Below, in pieces: positions 50,192 to 60,592 of a DNA stretch of 64,000 nt. The notes below the pieces were generated by a model. The model ran no database searches, had not been told where the DNA came from, and saw nothing but the letters and a program-made list of their open reading frames with translations. Source of the DNA: Sphingobacterium pedocola (GTDB taxonomy: Bacteria > Bacteroidota > Bacteroidia > Sphingobacteriales > Sphingobacteriaceae); contig NZ_MU158692.1 of the NCBI RefSeq assembly GCF_015209965.1, forward strand, positions 261,841 through 325,840, in the 5' to 3' direction. Each line of letters starts with the position of its first letter. The first letter of the stretch is position 1. Made by a program: the position numbers and the translations under genes.

Positions 50192-51805
50192 TTAATTTTT
50201 AATTTCAATACGTACTATATTTCCTACATTAATTCCATCTACTGAAAATATAGTCCCTCCTATTAACAATGCTGGATATCCCTCGCTTGATGTGGCCTCT
50301 ACGACAGTATATATAGATCCAGAAAAGGACCCCATATTATTGTATTCCTGTTTGGCCGAACCATCCATCTCTAGGATCAAGAGATTAGAACGCGTTACTC
50401 CGTCATACTTTTCAAATCCCCCTGTTACCAATATTTTTCCATTATTCATTACATAAGCATAAGTTGGAATACGACTATCTGTGTCCTTCATTACAAATTG
50501 CTCATCCACACTGCCGTCTTCGTTTAGAATGACAACACCATTTGCCGCCTTTCCATTGTACGACGTAAAGCGACCAGCTAAAGCTATCTTTTTAAGGACC
50601 CGATTATACGTTATAGACAATATCAAGTCATTTGCTCCAGCACCGGTAAAAGATTTATCTCGGGTACCATCCGGGTTTATGGCAAATATTCTATTTGCAG
50701 ATTCGCTATTAAACGTGGTAAAATTACCCACCGCCAAGATCTTTCCATCAGCTAACTGAATAGATCCCCCTATCGTACCATTTACCCCCGTATTGCCCCA
50801 CATAAAAGTTGAGTCAATGGCTCCGTCGTTTTTCAGCCTTACAACATTCCTCACCCTAGTATTAAAATAAGACTTTTGCTGTTTGGACGAAAACATGTAA
50901 TCCGTACGTAAATGGTTGGTAAAATTACCAATGACAATCATACTACTATTAGGCAACGGGTAAATACCGGTGATGCTACTAAAATTAACGCCTCCTCCTG
51001 AAACCACAGAAGACGTTAAATAACCATTAAAAGCAGGTACCGTATCTAAATTATTCTCTGGTTTATCAGGATCCGGATTGATTACCTCAACCATCATCGT
51101 ATCCAATGTACCAGTAGATTCCAAACGGGTAATGGCAGATACCAATCTTCCGTTAAAAGAACTTAATCCTCCCGCAATCATAAATTTACCATCCGGTAAT
51201 TTAGCGATAGAGCTGATTCCACCCATTCCGCCTTTTTTAAAACCTCCTTCTACACTTTTACCTAATGATGTAATACTATGTATGTTATTTCTAAATATGG
51301 TACTACTGGCTTCATCTTCATAATTTGTAAAATAGCCTCCAATCCAATAGTTTGCACCATTTTCAAAAATTGTATTCACGGTGCCGTTAAAACCATTAGC
51401 AATAGCCAAATCAGTGTCTACTTTCACCTTTCCTTCAATAGGGATGCGCGGGCCGTAAAACACCTGATTACCAATTAGCACTTTCAACCTGCCCGAGCTC
51501 ACCAGTTGTGGTACACGCAAATCCAATGTAGAATCTGTATACGAAACCATCTCTGTCTCTTGTTCATTTATATAAGCTTTTAAAGCACCTGTTTGCGATT
51601 TCAATCCATTAATAGAAACCTGGAACACTTCTCCCGGTCGTACCGCATCCAACTTACGATTCAAATTTTGAAACTTAACACCCAAAGGCGCTTCACCTCC
51701 ATCGTACGGATTGACACCTATTTCTGGATCCTTGCAGGAATAAACGCCTAATGCCACCACAAGGGCTACTAAGCTCATAAATGTCTTATTTATATATTTT
51801 TTCAT
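50192..51805 (-). CDS. DUF5008-type lipoprotein with IPT-like and delta-60 beta-propeller repeats
   Basis: 537 residues. Lipobox YSC. The start of the mature chain (KDPEIGVNPYDGGEAPLGVKF) carries acidic residues after the Cys, as in surface-export signals of this phylum. An IPT/TIG-like sandwich (about 40-115, AVRPGEVFQVSINGLKSQTGALKAYINEQE) is followed by about six 'delta-60' (DUF5122) repeats that should form a propeller: SIAKLPDGKFMIAGGLSSFNG, IQLADGKILAVGNFTTFNS, AYVMNNGKILVTGGFEKYDG. No catalytic motif. It sits where the first SusCD module has DUF5007. Confidence 0.85.
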   Translation of the reverse strand: MKKYINKTFMSLVALVVALGVYSCKDPEIGVNPYDGGEAPLGVKFQNLNRKLDAVRPGEVFQVSINGLKSQTGALKAYINEQETEMVSYTDSTLDLRVPQLVSSGRLKVLIGNQVFYGPRIPIEGKVKVDTDLAIANGFNGTVNTIFENGANYWIGGYFTNYEDEASSTIFRNNIHSITSLGKSVEGGFKKGGMGGISSIAKLPDGKFMIAGGLSSFNGRLVSAITRLESTGTLDTMMVEVINPDPDKPENNLDTVPAFNGYLTSSVVSGGGVNFSSITGIYPLPNSSMIVIGNFTNHLRTDYMFSSKQQKSYFNTRVRNVVRLKNDGAIDSTFMWGNTGVNGTIGGSIQLADGKILAVGNFTTFNSESANRIFAINPDGTRDKSFTGAGANDLILSITYNRVLKKIALAGRFTSYNGKAANGVVILNEDGSVDEQFVMKDTDSRIPTYAYVMNNGKILVTGGFEKYDGVTRSNLLILEMDGSAKQEYNNMGSFSGSIYTVVEATSSEGYPALLIGGTIFSVDGINVGNIVRIEIKN

Positions 51806-51836
51806 CTTTTTACGTATTCATATACCCGTGAATATT

Positions 51837-52538
51837 TTACATCAAACTGAAAGCCCTATTCGCAAAACTTATACTTGAGAAACCAAACCAGTGCTTCTTG
51901 ATATTCAAAACATGTAAGTTCCCGTTTCGGGTACGAATATCAGATGTTGCGATAGGCGTATGAATTATTCCAAAATCAAAGCTAGATAGGTATAGTTGTC
52001 TATATCCAGCGTATTTCACGCGCTGCTCCACACCCTCATTATTCTTAGAGACTACATCATTATACAACACGCCAATGTTCATATTCTGTCCACCCACTGC
52101 AATAAATCCTTGCCCAGGAAAAGACTCCATCTTTAACGTATCCAATTGTGGATAATCTTTTAATGACCTTCGCTCCTCGAATACATACATAGATAAGTAC
52201 TCTCTCCATACAATTGGGTTTACCTGAGCCAAATCGATCACAGTGTCCCTACCCTGAATAAATAACACCTGATTTAGCAGACGAACAGATTTTTCTATCG
52301 TCACATCAGGTGGGGCAAAAAAAGTAATATTATCATTATTCAAAACAGCGTCCATATCCGCGAGTTTTACTACCTTCCGTAAGGAGTCAAACAACTCTGG
52401 TCTTGAGTCTAGGTATTGTAAAATCGTGCCGTCGTAGTTATTTGGATAAGTTCCAGAGTCTATATATCCACTTTTTTCACAAGAAGAAAACACCACGAGC
52501 ATGGAAAAGGCTCCTATTATATATTTTATTAAATTCAT
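51837..52538 (-). CDS. Fasciclin (FAS1)-domain lipoprotein, module 2
   Basis: About 233 residues from ATG 52538 (MNLIKYIIG). Lipobox SSC. One FAS1 domain: YDGTILQYLDSRPELFDSL, AVLNNDNITFFAPPDVTI (the conserved FAPPD/T strand) and a long C-terminal half ending in H-rich IHTPIATSDIRTRNGNLHVLN. FAS1 modules mediate adhesion or protein contacts. It follows susD directly (20 bp) and is paralogous to the FAS1 gene of module 1, sharing YDGT, DSL and the ITFFA/VTFFA strand. Confidence 0.9.
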   Translation of the reverse strand: MNLIKYIIGAFSMLVVFSSCEKSGYIDSGTYPNNYDGTILQYLDSRPELFDSLRKVVKLADMDAVLNNDNITFFAPPDVTIEKSVRLLNQVLFIQGRDTVIDLAQVNPIVWREYLSMYVFEERRSLKDYPQLDTLKMESFPGQGFIAVGGQNMNIGVLYNDVVSKNNEGVEQRVKYAGYRQLYLSSFDFGIIHTPIATSDIRTRNGNLHVLNIKKHWFGFSSISFANRAFSLM

Positions 52539-52567
52539 ATTTTTCATTTCATATACTATTTATGCTG

Positions 52568-54118
52568 TTAATTCCAATAAGGATTAAGTGTCATACTAGG
52601 GTTATTTACCAATGCCTTACGATCAATCGGCCAAGTCCATGCGCCCCTATAAAACGCATCAATTGGAATCGGAACACAAAACTCCGAGTTCAAAACCCGT
52701 TTGGTTCTTACGAGGTCGTAATAGAAATGACCTTCTCCGAGTAGTTCTCTCACACGCTCCCACCATATAAAGTCCTTCAATTCCTGACCTGCTTCTCCCG
52801 CCAATGGAGCTGCATTTGCCCTACTGCGAATTAAATTGATTAAATTCGTTGCTTCTGTCTCATTCGCTGCACCACCTATCTCCGCTAAAGCCTCTGCACG
52901 CAATAAGATGACATCTGCATAGCGAAATACAATCATATTATCGTCCGGGTTGAAATCCTCTCCCTCTTCACGAAAGATATTCACGTTCTTCAATACCACA
53001 AACTGTCCATCTTGCGCATATAAATTATCTTCCTCAAACCACGTAGACTTACGTTCATCCGCTAGATCTCTCGGGTACATCTCTTCCATAAAATCCAAGT
53101 CATAGTGGATGTAGGAATTCTTAATTGTTTCGAACTTGTAAGGTGCACGGAGTACGTTATCGGCATACATTGCGGAGAGGTGGAATGTTTCCCCATAATT
53201 GTAATTTTGCGTAATCTCAAACAATCCTTCTTTCGTCCTTCCTTTGAAAATTTCTTTAGTTTGTTTAAGAGGCATTAACCCGTAGGATCCCTCATTCTCA
53301 TCAATAACCTCCCTACCCAAGGATACGGTCCGCTCATAGAATGTAGTCTTATTAGCGTCCGAAAATCCAGCAAGCCACATATTGATATGCATCATCAATG
53401 CAATCGCTCCACCTCGCATTGCGCGGTTTCCGACCTCGGTCGGATCCTCTTGCGTCCAGGGTAGATCCTTATAATACATCGTCATATCTGCATCAATTGC
53501 TTGCAATACGTCCAACATCGGCGTACGACCAATCGATTTATCATGATATGCTTCAGTATAGTAAGGTACGTTACCAAACAAACGAACCAAGAAGAAATAA
53601 CTCAGGTTTCGCATAAATACCGCTTCTGCTATATATTGGTTCTTCTTACTTTCGGATAAGATGCCGTCCTCCATATTATCAATCTCATAAACTGCAATAT
53701 TCGCCTTGGCAATCACACGGTAAAAATGGCTCCAATCTCTGATCTGATGAAATCCAAAAAAATCTTGATTTGGTTCATAATTTCTAGCAGGATCGGTGTA
53801 CTGGTCAAAAATTCCATTCAAATTATTATCTCGAACAAAACTTAACCAATTCATAAACGCCCCAGTTGCATTAGACCCACTGTTTCTATTTAACGGCGCA
53901 CAACGTAAATCTCCAGTACCAGGGAAGAAGGCTTGTTGCATGGTAGCCGTACGAAATCCCGAATACAAGCCTCCAACAAACATTTTTACATCTTCCTCCG
54001 TCTGCCAATAGTTGTTGCCCGACAAATTATCAATAGGGGTAACTTTAAGCCATTCCTTACCACAAGAAGACACTCCCATGGCGAATAGCATTGCTATATA
54101 TAAATAGTATCTTTTCAT
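52568..54118 (-). CDS. SusD/RagB-family surface binding lipoprotein, module 2
   Basis: About 516 residues from ATG 54118 (MKRYYLYIAMLFAMGVSSC). A longer in-frame start would add 46 residues overlapping susC. The mature chain shows SusD features: WLKVTPIDNLSGNNYWQTEEDV, TPR-like helices and the C-terminal RagB signature ADVILLRAEALAEIGG, then WWERVRELLGEGHFYYDLVRTKR. It is the lid of the SusCD uptake complex and captures substrate at the cell surface. Its start lies 5 bp after the susC stop at 54123. Confidence 0.97.
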   Translation of the reverse strand: MKRYYLYIAMLFAMGVSSCGKEWLKVTPIDNLSGNNYWQTEEDVKMFVGGLYSGFRTATMQQAFFPGTGDLRCAPLNRNSGSNATGAFMNWLSFVRDNNLNGIFDQYTDPARNYEPNQDFFGFHQIRDWSHFYRVIAKANIAVYEIDNMEDGILSESKKNQYIAEAVFMRNLSYFFLVRLFGNVPYYTEAYHDKSIGRTPMLDVLQAIDADMTMYYKDLPWTQEDPTEVGNRAMRGGAIALMMHINMWLAGFSDANKTTFYERTVSLGREVIDENEGSYGLMPLKQTKEIFKGRTKEGLFEITQNYNYGETFHLSAMYADNVLRAPYKFETIKNSYIHYDLDFMEEMYPRDLADERKSTWFEEDNLYAQDGQFVVLKNVNIFREEGEDFNPDDNMIVFRYADVILLRAEALAEIGGAANETEATNLINLIRSRANAAPLAGEAGQELKDFIWWERVRELLGEGHFYYDLVRTKRVLNSEFCVPIPIDAFYRGAWTWPIDRKALVNNPSMTLNPYWN

Positions 54119-54122
54119 CATC

Positions 54123-57100
54123 TTAAAATTGAACATCAACACCAAATGTAAATTCTCTTGCGCGCGGATAACCCGCCGAACTATCGTAGCCCAAATCAGA
54201 AACCAGTTCTGGATCTGGCCCCGAATATCTAGACCAAGTATAAATATTATTTGCATTTACATACAGTCGTAGTCCCGTTATTCCGAAACGCCTTTTAACA
54301 TAATCTCTATCCACATTATATGATAGCGTTGTTGAACCCAATTTTACGTAAGATCCATCTTCCTGAAATAATGTAGAATTGTATCGATATGGATTAATAA
54401 ATCCTGCCCTTCTAAAATCAAACGGATTCGGATAAAAAGCATCCGCATTCGCATAGGTCCAATAGTCAAAATTATCCAACGGTACCAAAGCGCTCGGGTT
54501 TGCTGCATCTGGATTTTTCGTGGGGTAATAGTAACCTCTAAACATATCTGCAGCAGCATTATTAATAATATCCCTCTTTATGCTGAAAACTATGTTAGGT
54601 TGTAAGCTCCAAGCCTTGTATTGTATTGTTGCTCCAAATCCACCTGTAATTCGCGGACGTGAGTTACCTGCAACAACCAGGTCCCGTTGATCCAGAATAT
54701 AATCTCCATTCAAATCCGTAAAATAGGGGTCACCTGCCCGGAAAAAATATTCTTGCCCCGTGCTATTTGTAGCCCGGTATCGCAAGCCGGTGGATGGATT
54801 CACTGGTACATCATCATCAGATTGGAAAACGCCTCTATAATGATACAACACATTTGAAAATGTATTTCTACCAAGACGTTGTAATATAGTCACATAGTCC
54901 ATTGTGGGATGCTGCTCTAGAATTTGACGAACATTATTTGGCAATTGGGATTGAATATCCTTATTGTAAGCCATATTTCCGTAGAAGGTTAATCGCCAAT
55001 CTTCATTCTTAGTATTGGGGCGGTAGAATAATGATAACTCATGTCCTCTGTTGACAATCGCCTTATCATTTGCTACCACTTTCGTAAATGCGTTAATATT
55101 TGCCAAATCAATATCAGCCAACTCATTCGTGTTTTCTTTATAGTAGTGTTCATATGTCATGGTAAACATATTGTTGAAGAAACCCAAATCTACAGCGAAG
55201 TTCCATTGTGTTGTCGTGATAGGTGTCAAATTAATATTTGGGATCTGACCCAAATCAATCGATACAGTTGGCTCGTTATTGTACGTATTATCATCCATTG
55301 TATACTTACCGTATACATCAAAAATACTACCTGTTGGGAATATATTTCTACCCCAGGTAACGCGGAAGCTACCCTCGCTCAACCAATCTTGATCTTGCAG
55401 AAGTTCTTCGCGCGAAAAGTTCCAACGCACACCAGCTGTAGGATTATGCGACCAAGGGCTCTTACCCCCCGAAGTTGATGTTCCGTCCAAACGGTATGAT
55501 AAATCCACAATGTACTTGGAATCATATTGGTAACTCATTTGTCCCGCATATCCTACCGTCCTTCTATCGTATAGGTTATTTAGAATACCACCTCGTGTAT
55601 TACGCGTATTGTAACCTAATCCGACTTGAATTTGATCAGATCCAGTACCATTTAAATCCATGGCTTGCGCTCTATAACTCGTCGTTGTAGCTTCCATAAA
55701 AGCAAATGCGTTAAACACGTGCTTTTCATTGTCAAACAACGTCGTATTATATTGGAGCATGTTTCGATTGTACAAATCCTTTGTACTGCTCTCGAACATG
55801 TAGATGTTAGATTCTCCTGAGTTCAAAATTTCTGGCGTGAAACGATCTTGATTCGACAAGTCATATTGATATTTTAAGGTCGTACTCGCTCTCAAGCCTT
55901 TCATGAATTCGTATTCCAATTGCACCTGCGTAATCATATTCCCTGTCTTATTATCATTGACAATAGAGGTTGCTCCAAGCGCATCATAACTACCCGAAAA
56001 AATAGATGGGGAAGGCAATAACGAAGATGTATTTACGGAGTTCGCTACTCCAGACTGTTCAAAAGCATTTCCCGAACCCGTGCTATTACGTGCCATATTA
56101 GCCGTTAGATATCCACTGATTAAGAATGCATCACTCGGTCTATATTGCATATTGGTCTGCACCGAATACCTTGTAAACCCCGTGTTTCGAATAATACCAT
56201 TTTGCTTAAAGTATCCAGGAGCAACTTTATAATTGAACTTTTGATTACCTCCCGAAAAATTCAAACTCTGTTGCATATTAAATTGATTGCCATAGAAATG
56301 AGACTGCCAATCGGTAGAATTATTATAATATGCGTTCAAAGAATCCGCCAGCCAAGGTGTATCATTAATAAGTTCCAACCCTGATCGATATGTGGAATCG
56401 TATTGTAAGATTTGATTAACCCGAATCCTACTCTCCTCCATTCCTCCGATGATAGGCCTTAACTTTGGAACGGTAGACATAAAATATTTGGATTGATAAC
56501 TGATAATTGGCACGTTTGAATTACCACGTTTTGTTGTAACCAAGATAACACCATACGCACCCCTCGAACCATATAAGGCAGTTGCCTGTGCATCCTTTAG
56601 GATAACAATCGTTTCAATTTCCTCCACTGGAATCATTGATATAGGACTAATACCCGGACCCTGTGTCTGAAATCCATACTCAAAATTACTCCCCTCTTCT
56701 ATCGGCACACCATCTATAACAAATAACGGAGATGTCGGAGACAAAAATGCACCATTTCCCGACATTGATACATTGGAGGAATTCAAACCGCGAATTGACA
56801 TCGAACCGCGCATACCTGGAGTACCATTATTCAATTGCACATTCATCCCCGGTACACGTCCCTGAAGCAGGTCAGTGAAGTTAGCTGCGGGTGCATCCTT
56901 GATATCTTTGGCGCTAATGACAACAGCCGATCCTGTTAGTGTTTCTTTTTTCTTTGCTACGTAATTCACGGTTACCGTCTCGATTTCCTCATCAGAAGAA
57001 AGCAATACGACAGAATAGCTCTTGGTATTGGCATCAAATTTAACGGTATTAGCTTTATAACCTACAGCTGTAAATATCAAACTTTTGGTTGAGGCCGGTA

Positions 57101-57290
57101 CGTTAATTGTGAATATTCCATTTGCATCAGACAAACCGACGGCTTTATTACCTGGTAAAACTTTGATCGATGCGCCAATGATTCCGGCACCATCATTATC
57201 AGATACCTTTCCGCTAATAGCCAGCTCTTGAGCGAAGGCCTGAGTGACTAGCAAACTAAATAAAATAATTAAACTATATAAACTTCTCAT
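54123..57290 (-). CDS. SusC/RagA-family TonB-dependent transporter, module 2
   Basis: 1055 residues. Signal peptide ending AFAQ, then a canonical CarboxypepD_reg domain (about 22-95, SGKVSDNDGAGIIGASIKV, GYKANTVKF). A TonB-box-like ETVTVNYVAKKKETLTGSA follows, then a plug with LLQGRVPGMNVQLNNGTPG, RGLNSSN, FVIDGVP and LKDAQATALYGSRGAYGVILVTTKRG, and the barrel ends in the aromatic FGVDVQF. Imports the captured ligand across the outer membrane with energy from TonB. Full-length and intact. Confidence 0.98.
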   Translation of the reverse strand: MRSLYSLIILFSLLVTQAFAQELAISGKVSDNDGAGIIGASIKVLPGNKAVGLSDANGIFTINVPASTKSLIFTAVGYKANTVKFDANTKSYSVVLLSSDEEIETVTVNYVAKKKETLTGSAVVISAKDIKDAPAANFTDLLQGRVPGMNVQLNNGTPGMRGSMSIRGLNSSNVSMSGNGAFLSPTSPLFVIDGVPIEEGSNFEYGFQTQGPGISPISMIPVEEIETIVILKDAQATALYGSRGAYGVILVTTKRGNSNVPIISYQSKYFMSTVPKLRPIIGGMEESRIRVNQILQYDSTYRSGLELINDTPWLADSLNAYYNNSTDWQSHFYGNQFNMQQSLNFSGGNQKFNYKVAPGYFKQNGIIRNTGFTRYSVQTNMQYRPSDAFLISGYLTANMARNSTGSGNAFEQSGVANSVNTSSLLPSPSIFSGSYDALGATSIVNDNKTGNMITQVQLEYEFMKGLRASTTLKYQYDLSNQDRFTPEILNSGESNIYMFESSTKDLYNRNMLQYNTTLFDNEKHVFNAFAFMEATTTSYRAQAMDLNGTGSDQIQVGLGYNTRNTRGGILNNLYDRRTVGYAGQMSYQYDSKYIVDLSYRLDGTSTSGGKSPWSHNPTAGVRWNFSREELLQDQDWLSEGSFRVTWGRNIFPTGSIFDVYGKYTMDDNTYNNEPTVSIDLGQIPNINLTPITTTQWNFAVDLGFFNNMFTMTYEHYYKENTNELADIDLANINAFTKVVANDKAIVNRGHELSLFYRPNTKNEDWRLTFYGNMAYNKDIQSQLPNNVRQILEQHPTMDYVTILQRLGRNTFSNVLYHYRGVFQSDDDVPVNPSTGLRYRATNSTGQEYFFRAGDPYFTDLNGDYILDQRDLVVAGNSRPRITGGFGATIQYKAWSLQPNIVFSIKRDIINNAAADMFRGYYYPTKNPDAANPSALVPLDNFDYWTYANADAFYPNPFDFRRAGFINPYRYNSTLFQEDGSYVKLGSTTLSYNVDRDYVKRRFGITGLRLYVNANNIYTWSRYSGPDPELVSDLGYDSSAGYPRAREFTFGVDVQF

Positions 57291-57295
57291 AATTA

Positions 57296-58342
57296 TTATT
57301 CGTTTTCAAACTTTGGCGTTTCTCCGTAAAACCTAAATTGTATCTCCCAATGCCCTTCCTCGTAAATGGCAAAATCAAAGCCTAAGTTAGCTTGTGTCAA
57401 ATACCCTCCTCTACCTATCCGATTATACGCAAGGTTAATTGCGGCCATCGATCCCGTCGCATCGGTATATTTAGAGGGATAGGCAACCAGTGGCATAGGA
57501 TATAGTACATCATAAATAACTTTGCCGTTTTCAAATCGATGATTAAACCCATGTATCAATTGCTCCCATTTTGTTTCTTTAAACATTTGGATATCGATCG
57601 TTTGATTCAAAGAATCGAGTACACTCACCGTGAGTGAACTTCCCGGCCTAGTATTTTCTACATCTTTATTAATATACACACGAACGTCGTATATAAAATT
57701 TCCTGTGCGGGTACCATAAATATTTTCTAATCTATTAGGCCACAGGTAAGCGTTAGCAGCAAGTCCAGTAGATGCATTATATTGAGAGGGCTCATACGCC
57801 CTTGGCTTCAGGAGAGACAACTTCAGTCCTCGTTGAATCTTTCTACCCCCCGTATTACCTATTGCGACATCCATGGTATAGCCATCATAAGGTACTGTTT
57901 GAAGGCCCAATAAAGAGGTCGTATTCCAAAAAACTAAATTGCCTGAATTCTTTTGAATCTCTATAGCTGGTCTATATTCAATTTGTTGCTTTGCTTCAAT
58001 TTCTTCAATTGATTTTTCCTCTCCTGTGTAGGCTTCTTTCCAGATTTTTACCGGATACTTTTTCCCCAGGATGCTTTCGCCGACAGACTTTCCCTCTGCG
58101 TTTTGGATATCCAAGATTTCAAAAGATAGGGGCAACGTACTTTTATTACTCGTTGCTACGACATCGTTAAATGAAATAGTACGACCCACATAAGGAGAGA
58201 ACTCTGTTGTACTGTATTGTACATCATCGCTCAACGCGTCTAAATCATCAGGAACGTATGATTGACAAGCAAAAAATCCCACTGTCACATTAGCACACAG
58301 TGCTAAAAATAACGATCTGAATGGTATATTAGATTTTTTCAT
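57296..58342 (-). CDS. DUF5007-type lipoprotein
   Basis: 348 residues. Lipobox FFAC in LALCANVTVGFFAC. The mature chain has a conserved opening (SYVPDDLDALSDDVQYSTTEFSPYVGRTISFND), a middle (KLSLLKPRAYEPSQYNASTG) and an end (GRGGYLTQANLGFDFAIYEEGHWEIQFRFYG) typical of DUF5007, beta-rich and without catalytic residues. It is the fourth gene of module 1 and lies just before susC of module 2. Function unknown; a surface ligand-binding role is inferred. Confidence 0.78.
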   Translation of the reverse strand: MKKSNIPFRSLFLALCANVTVGFFACQSYVPDDLDALSDDVQYSTTEFSPYVGRTISFNDVVATSNKSTLPLSFEILDIQNAEGKSVGESILGKKYPVKIWKEAYTGEEKSIEEIEAKQQIEYRPAIEIQKNSGNLVFWNTTSLLGLQTVPYDGYTMDVAIGNTGGRKIQRGLKLSLLKPRAYEPSQYNASTGLAANAYLWPNRLENIYGTRTGNFIYDVRVYINKDVENTRPGSSLTVSVLDSLNQTIDIQMFKETKWEQLIHGFNHRFENGKVIYDVLYPMPLVAYPSKYTDATGSMAAINLAYNRIGRGGYLTQANLGFDFAIYEEGHWEIQFRFYGETPKFENE

Positions 58343-58350
58343 TCGTGTTA

Positions 58351-59022
58351 CTAATTAGTTGAGAAATATTTATTTAGCTTGCCAAAACCAAAATCATGTT
58401 GAGAAGAAAGCGTATGGAATATTCCGTTAGTTACTTGAAGATCTACCGATTTGGTATTTGTGCTTTGCCAATATCTTTTATAGATTGATTCGTTTACATC
58501 GCTAAAGACAATCTGCTGTTCGCCCCCTCCTACTATGCCTGAGGAAGTCAGTACGCGATATTGCGTATGCATGGTATAATCATATTTTGAACTTGCAAAT
58601 GTCTGCCCATCTTTATAATTCTTTATACCATCAATATCAATCCGTTGGTCAAAAATATACCGATATGCCAATGTATCTAACACATTAAGGTTTAAGTCTT
58701 CGATATAAAGAGGTGATAACCCAGCAGATCTTCTAGTTCTGTTTAAATTAGAGATGGCTAGTTCAAACGAGCGATTATTTACCGCAAAAAAAGTCACATC
58801 ATTCTGTGGATTGTTCAGTTTAGATTTTAATGCCGGCAATCGTTCCAACATTAACACTAAGGAATCGTAAACCCCAGGCTGATGAATCAGGTAATCATAC
58901 ACAGTGCCATCATAGGTGATATTTGTCTTTTGATAATCGTAATAATGATCATCCGATTTTTCACAGCTTGTGATCAGCAAAACTGAACTGATGAGTGAAA
59001 TTAGTATTTTCATTCCTTTCAT
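58351..59022 (-). CDS. Fasciclin (FAS1)-domain lipoprotein, module 1
   Basis: 223 residues (ATG 59022; ATG 59013 also possible). Lipobox ITSC followed by acidic residues EKSDD, as in surface-export signals. FAS1 domain: YDGTVYDYLIHQPGVYDSLVLMLE, KLNNPQNDVTFFAVNNRSFE, then IRYIFDQRIDIDGI-like middle. Paralogue of the FAS1 gene of module 2. Encoded 12 bp after susD. Confidence 0.9.
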   Translation of the reverse strand: MKGMKILISLISSVLLITSCEKSDDHYYDYQKTNITYDGTVYDYLIHQPGVYDSLVLMLERLPALKSKLNNPQNDVTFFAVNNRSFELAISNLNRTRRSAGLSPLYIEDLNLNVLDTLAYRYIFDQRIDIDGIKNYKDGQTFASSKYDYTMHTQYRVLTSSGIVGGGEQQIVFSDVNESIYKRYWQSTNTKSVDLQVTNGIFHTLSSQHDFGFGKLNKYFSTN

Positions 59023-59034
59023 GTCTTTAGTTAG

Positions 59035-60573
59035 TTAGTTCCAGTATTGATTTTGCGTAAGCCTACTATTTCTATTCAAGACATCAGTTGCTATTGGCCA
59101 GAATATGCCCTTCTTATTAATTAAATCCAAAAATTCGGGATCGTCATTTTTAATTTTATGATATCTTATCAAATCATAAAATCTCCACCCTTCTCCCATT
59201 AGCTCTCGTCTGCGTTCTTGGAATATTTCGTCAATCAATGATTCGGTTGATAAAACAGAATAGTTTTCAATTCCACGTAAACTTTTTATAATATTTAATT
59301 GTTCAATCGCTGGTACCCTATTTCCCAATACAGCTAGTGCCTCAGCACGAAGAAGATGTATTTCTTCCAATCTTGTAAACACCAAATTAGAACCAAACAC
59401 TGCATAATTCCCATCTGTCACACCGTCTCTCAAAATACGGATCTTGTTAAAAATGGGTATCTCATTACTAAAATTCAGAAAGTAGTTGGTCTTATATAAA
59501 CCCGAAATGGTATCCAGCCCGAAGCGCTTATCATTTAGGTCGTTAAATAGATCTGTAATTAAACTTTTATCTACATAGATATCGGGGAATTCCTTATTAA
59601 CCACAGGTTGAGCTAGCGTCAACTGTTCCATATGTCCCGACGAAGTTGCCTCTCCATACAGATACGCCGAACTAAAGTTGATAATCTGTCCAAAAGCAAA
59701 GTTGTTAGAAAAAATACCATAGTTTCCCGTTAGTCCCCTCACGCCACTACCGCCGGCAGCAATCTCTGTCAATCTGGTTATGTTAGCACTTTCGTAGTTA
59801 TCCAAAATAAACTTAGTATATGCCGCTACATCGATATACTTTCCTTGCCAGGCAGCAATATGAGATAATACCGCATAAGCGCTGATTTTGTTAAAGAGTA
59901 CCTTCTCCCAATTTACAGGAGTCTCTCCATAATACCGGTCCACTATTGATCCATATCGATATGGCAAATCCTCCAAACACTCTGTTAGTTCCTTTTCTGC
60001 GTAATTCAATACGACTTCCGCTTCTTTAATTTCCACCTCTTCAAAACTGCCATTGTCAAAAGACTTTGTCAATAATGGTACATCGCCCCATACGCGAACC
60101 ATATAGAAATAGGCAAAGGCACGCAATGCCCTTGCTTGTGCAATATCCATTTTCAAATTGGTTTCTGTATATCTAGTATCATGTTGCAAAACTTGAGGTG
60201 CTTTTTCTATGAATACCGAAGCGGCATTGATCACGGCGTAAAACCGCTGCCAACTAGATAGTCTTTCAATATCGGGAAAAGAAGCATTAAGTTTATTTTC
60301 TTTTACCGCAGTCAGCTCTCCTCGACTATACACTGAAAAATCTCCGCCACGAACATCTCCATATATCCAATGTCCATTATTCGATACCAATGCTGCCCGC
60401 ATCAAACCATATATTCCTATCAGTCCAGATTTGCTGTCTGAAATACTTCGCCAATGTAATTTCTCACCAGCCACTTCGAGGCTTGGGGCATCAAGACTTT
60501 TTGTACAAGAACTGACAACCGTCAATAATGCTATTAAAGTCATAAATAACTTACTATATGTAGATTTAAACAT
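59035..60573 (-). CDS. SusD/RagB-family surface binding lipoprotein, module 1
   Basis: 512 residues. Lipobox VSSC in LLTVVSSC. SusD pattern: LKMDIAQARALRAFAYFYMVRVWGDVPL (the usual 'A-R-A-L-R-A' helix), then EIHLLRAEALAVLGN and IDEIFQERRRELMGEGWRFYDLIRYHK near the C-terminus. Substrate-capturing partner of the SusC encoded 19 bp upstream. Intact. Confidence 0.97.
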   Translation of the reverse strand: MFKSTYSKLFMTLIALLTVVSSCTKSLDAPSLEVAGEKLHWRSISDSKSGLIGIYGLMRAALVSNNGHWIYGDVRGGDFSVYSRGELTAVKENKLNASFPDIERLSSWQRFYAVINAASVFIEKAPQVLQHDTRYTETNLKMDIAQARALRAFAYFYMVRVWGDVPLLTKSFDNGSFEEVEIKEAEVVLNYAEKELTECLEDLPYRYGSIVDRYYGETPVNWEKVLFNKISAYAVLSHIAAWQGKYIDVAAYTKFILDNYESANITRLTEIAAGGSGVRGLTGNYGIFSNNFAFGQIINFSSAYLYGEATSSGHMEQLTLAQPVVNKEFPDIYVDKSLITDLFNDLNDKRFGLDTISGLYKTNYFLNFSNEIPIFNKIRILRDGVTDGNYAVFGSNLVFTRLEEIHLLRAEALAVLGNRVPAIEQLNIIKSLRGIENYSVLSTESLIDEIFQERRRELMGEGWRFYDLIRYHKIKNDDPEFLDLINKKGIFWPIATDVLNRNSRLTQNQYWN

Positions 60574-60592
60574 GATAATTTGTGTGTTATTT

